Below, piece by piece: positions 62,427-64,000 of a DNA stretch of 64,000 bases (positions are counted from its first letter, which is position 1; each line of letters opens with the position of its first letter). Below the pieces are notes generated by a model. The model had not been told where the DNA came from. It was given only the letters and a program-made list of their open reading frames with translations, and made no database searches. Source of the stretch: Pseudomonadota bacterium (GTDB lineage: Bacteria > Pseudomonadota > Alphaproteobacteria > Puniceispirillales > Puniceispirillaceae); the NCBI GenBank assembly GCA_027620495.1, contig JAQCEA010000004.1, forward strand, positions 1 to 64,000, read 5' to 3'. The position numbers and the translations under genes are program-made.

Positions 62427-63665
62427 ATGGCACAGCAAGATCAACAGCCAATGGCACTTGCCGGAGTTAGAGTTCTTGACCTTAGTCGCATTTTGGCTGG
62501 CCCGTACGCCACGCAATTATTTGCTGATCTTGGGGCGGATGTTGTCAAGGTTGAAAACCCAGATGGCGGTGATGATACCAGACGCTGGGGGCCGCCCTTT
62601 ACCACAAAGGCAGATGGCGGTCGCGGTGATGCGGCTTATTTTTCTGCATGCAATCGCAACAAAAGATCAATCACCGTTGATTTTGCCAGTAAAGCGGGGG
62701 CGGATTTATTGCGCGATCTTGCCGCCAAAGCTGATATTATTGTGGAAAATTTCCGCCCCGGGGGGTTGCAAAAATATGGGCTTGATTACGCCAGTATCGC
62801 CGCTATTAACCCGGGCATCATTTATTGTTCAATCACTGGATTTGGTCAAACCGGCCCCTATGCCAACCGCCCGGGATATGATTTTTTGATTCAAGGTATG
62901 GGCGGGTTGATGAGCATCACCGGCCAGCCTGATGGTAGCCCCGGTGCGGGGCCGGTCAAGGTCGGTGTCGCCGTATGTGATTTATTTACCGGGCTATTTA
63001 CCGCCAATGCCGCATTGGCCGCGCTGGCCTATCGCAACCGCACCGGCAAGGGGCAGCATATCGATTGCGCGCTTCTTGATAGCCAAGTTGCGATGCTGGC
63101 GAACCAATCGGCAAATTGGCTGAATGCTGAATTCTGTCCAACACGTATGGGCAACCATCATCCAAGCGTGGTGCCTTATACTGTCTATAAAGCGGCTGAT
63201 GGGTTTGTCATTGTGGCCTGCGGAAATGACAAACAATTTATCAGGCTGACAGCCGCGCTTGGGGTGCCAGCATTGGCCGATGACGAAGCTTTCATTACAA
63301 ATGAGGCGCGCATAAAAAACCGTGACCGCCTTGATACAGAATTAGGCGATGCGATTGCGGCATTTGATCGCGAAACGGTGATCAGATTGCTGGAACAGGC
63401 CGGTGTGTCATGCGGCCCGATCAACGATATCGCCGAAGTGTTTGATGACCCACAAGTGCAGGCACGCGGGCTTCGCATTGATCAGCGAAGATCGGATAAT
63501 AGCCCCATTTCAAGCAACGCATTTCCAGCAAAATTGAGCGAAACGCCAGCCCATTATCACAGCGCACCACCGCTTCTTGGCGAGCATAATGATGAAGTGT
63601 TGCGGCAATGGGCTGACCTGTCGGACGAGGCCATTGCCGCGCTTCGCTCGGCCAAGGTTATTTGA
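62427..63665 (+). CDS. Class III (CaiB/BaiF family) CoA transferase
   Basis: 412 residues. VRVLDLSRILAGPYATQLFA (about 14-33) begins the CoA-binding fold, VENFRPGG (about 109-116) follows, and the catalytic aspartate is in NRPGYDFLIQGMGGLMSITG (about 149-168). It transfers CoA between carboxylic acids. Substrate unknown. Divergent from the acyl-CoA dehydrogenase over 155 bases, which contain no other gene. Confidence 0.93.
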   Translation: MAQQDQQPMALAGVRVLDLSRILAGPYATQLFADLGADVVKVENPDGGDDTRRWGPPFTTKADGGRGDAAYFSACNRNKRSITVDFASKAGADLLRDLAAKADIIVENFRPGGLQKYGLDYASIAAINPGIIYCSITGFGQTGPYANRPGYDFLIQGMGGLMSITGQPDGSPGAGPVKVGVAVCDLFTGLFTANAALAALAYRNRTGKGQHIDCALLDSQVAMLANQSANWLNAEFCPTRMGNHHPSVVPYTVYKAADGFVIVACGNDKQFIRLTAALGVPALADDEAFITNEARIKNRDRLDTELGDAIAAFDRETVIRLLEQAGVSCGPINDIAEVFDDPQVQARGLRIDQRRSDNSPISSNAFPAKLSETPAHYHSAPPLLGEHNDEVLRQWADLSDEAIAALRSAKVI

Positions 63666-64000
63666 CTATCCGCCGAATTTGTCTTTCATCGCACCAAAGA
63701 TAGATTTCAGCCGCGGTGACACCGCACAATCTGCCACCAGCACCATGTTTGGTGACACAAGTTCAGGCACGCCATCATATGTAAAATCAGGAAATGCCGG
63801 GCTAACAGATAATTTAACTTTGGCATTTTCCGGTAAACGCATCACCGCGACACCATTGAAAAATTTACTGCGTTTGCGTTGCTGTGGGGCTTCAACGATA
63901 AAGGCAGCATCAGTGACACTACATTCATTTTTCAAACGGATTTCAACATCGATAATCTTTACCGGTTCTAGATTTTCGCTAAAGCTGGGAATCAGCACAT
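63666..64000 (-). CDS. Hypothetical protein, truncated at the window edge
   Basis: About 110 codons are visible and the frame runs off the window, so the true start may be outside. The C-terminus holds strands such as KIIDVEIRLKNECSV and VMRLPENAKVKLSVSPAF, suggesting a beta-rich domain with no membrane helix. I do not recognise the family. Its stop is adjacent to the CoA-transferase stop. Confidence 0.6.
   Translation of the reverse strand, partial: VLIPSFSENLEPVKIIDVEIRLKNECSVTDAAFIVEAPQQRKRSKFFNGVAVMRLPENAKVKLSVSPAFPDFTYDGVPELVSPNMVLVADCAVSPRLKSIFGAMKDKFGG

Noticed and set aside
1-64000. CRISPR array, phage structural region or insertion sequence
   Set aside because: No regularly spaced repeats, Cas proteins, capsid/tail genes or transposase were seen; the only mobile gene is the integrase.

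Overview
The window looks like a chromosomal segment of a free-living, probably marine, alphaproteobacterium with moderate GC content. The evidence is the gene order rpmH-rnpA-yidD-yidC-yihA-argB, the def-fmt-truA and dnaX-ybaB-recR operons, the block tsaD-gpsA / hemC-hemD-mitofilin-like-hemY, a membrane-anchored CycM-type cytochrome c next to kdsB-pheA, and the many TRAP, DMT and acyl-CoA genes. The mix resembles the SAR116/Puniceispirillum type, but that placement is from gene content only; no 16S rRNA is present.

Layout. 1-34 kb is mostly housekeeping: a partial tRNA-Arg, gpt, an orphan sensor kinase, the rpmH membrane-insertion operon behind a good sigma-70 promoter, arginine and lysine biosynthesis (argB, dapD, dapE), tRNA and translation modification (truA, fmt, def, tsaD), DNA repair and replication (rmuC, recR, dnaX), the small SRP RNA (missed by ORF calling), pheA, kdsB, hisN, a polyprenyl-phosphate sugar set (ArnT-like, DPM1-like, LpxB-N-like) and heme genes. 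34-37.4 kb is an accessory junction. A complete tRNA-Thr(CGT) carries a 1.3-kb integrative element containing only a tyrosine recombinase, bounded by 18-bp direct repeats and, just inside them, by a 17-bp inverted pair. It is followed by a LigB-type dioxygenase, an unidentified gene remnant and a broken beta-carbonic anhydrase. 37.4-64 kb is catabolic and transport-rich: peroxiredoxin, a TRAP operon (dctP-terminator-dctQ-dctM) ending in a SABATH-type carboxyl methyltransferase, a gamma-glutamyltransferase homologue, hydroxyisobutyrate-type dehydrogenases, an amidase/aminotransferase/RidA/D-amino-acid dehydrogenase/Asp-Glu racemase-like cluster, exporters, a second cytochrome c, a dipeptidase and an acyl-CoA dehydrogenase/CoA-transferase pair.

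Most noteworthy: (1) the integrase-only tRNA-Thr element, whose 17-bp inverted repeats lie 25 and 24 bp from the two att cores, like arm-type integrase sites; (2) the SABATH methyltransferase translated from a TTG codon at the end of a TRAP operon whose DctM carries a soluble coiled-coil-like C-terminal extension of roughly 320 residues; (3) three otherwise open genes (integrase, carbonic anhydrase, D-amino-acid dehydrogenase) each interrupted by exactly one in-frame stop, TGA, TAA and TAG respectively; (4) a four-cysteine zinc-ribbon tail on HemY. No CRISPR array, phage structural genes or insertion sequence was seen.
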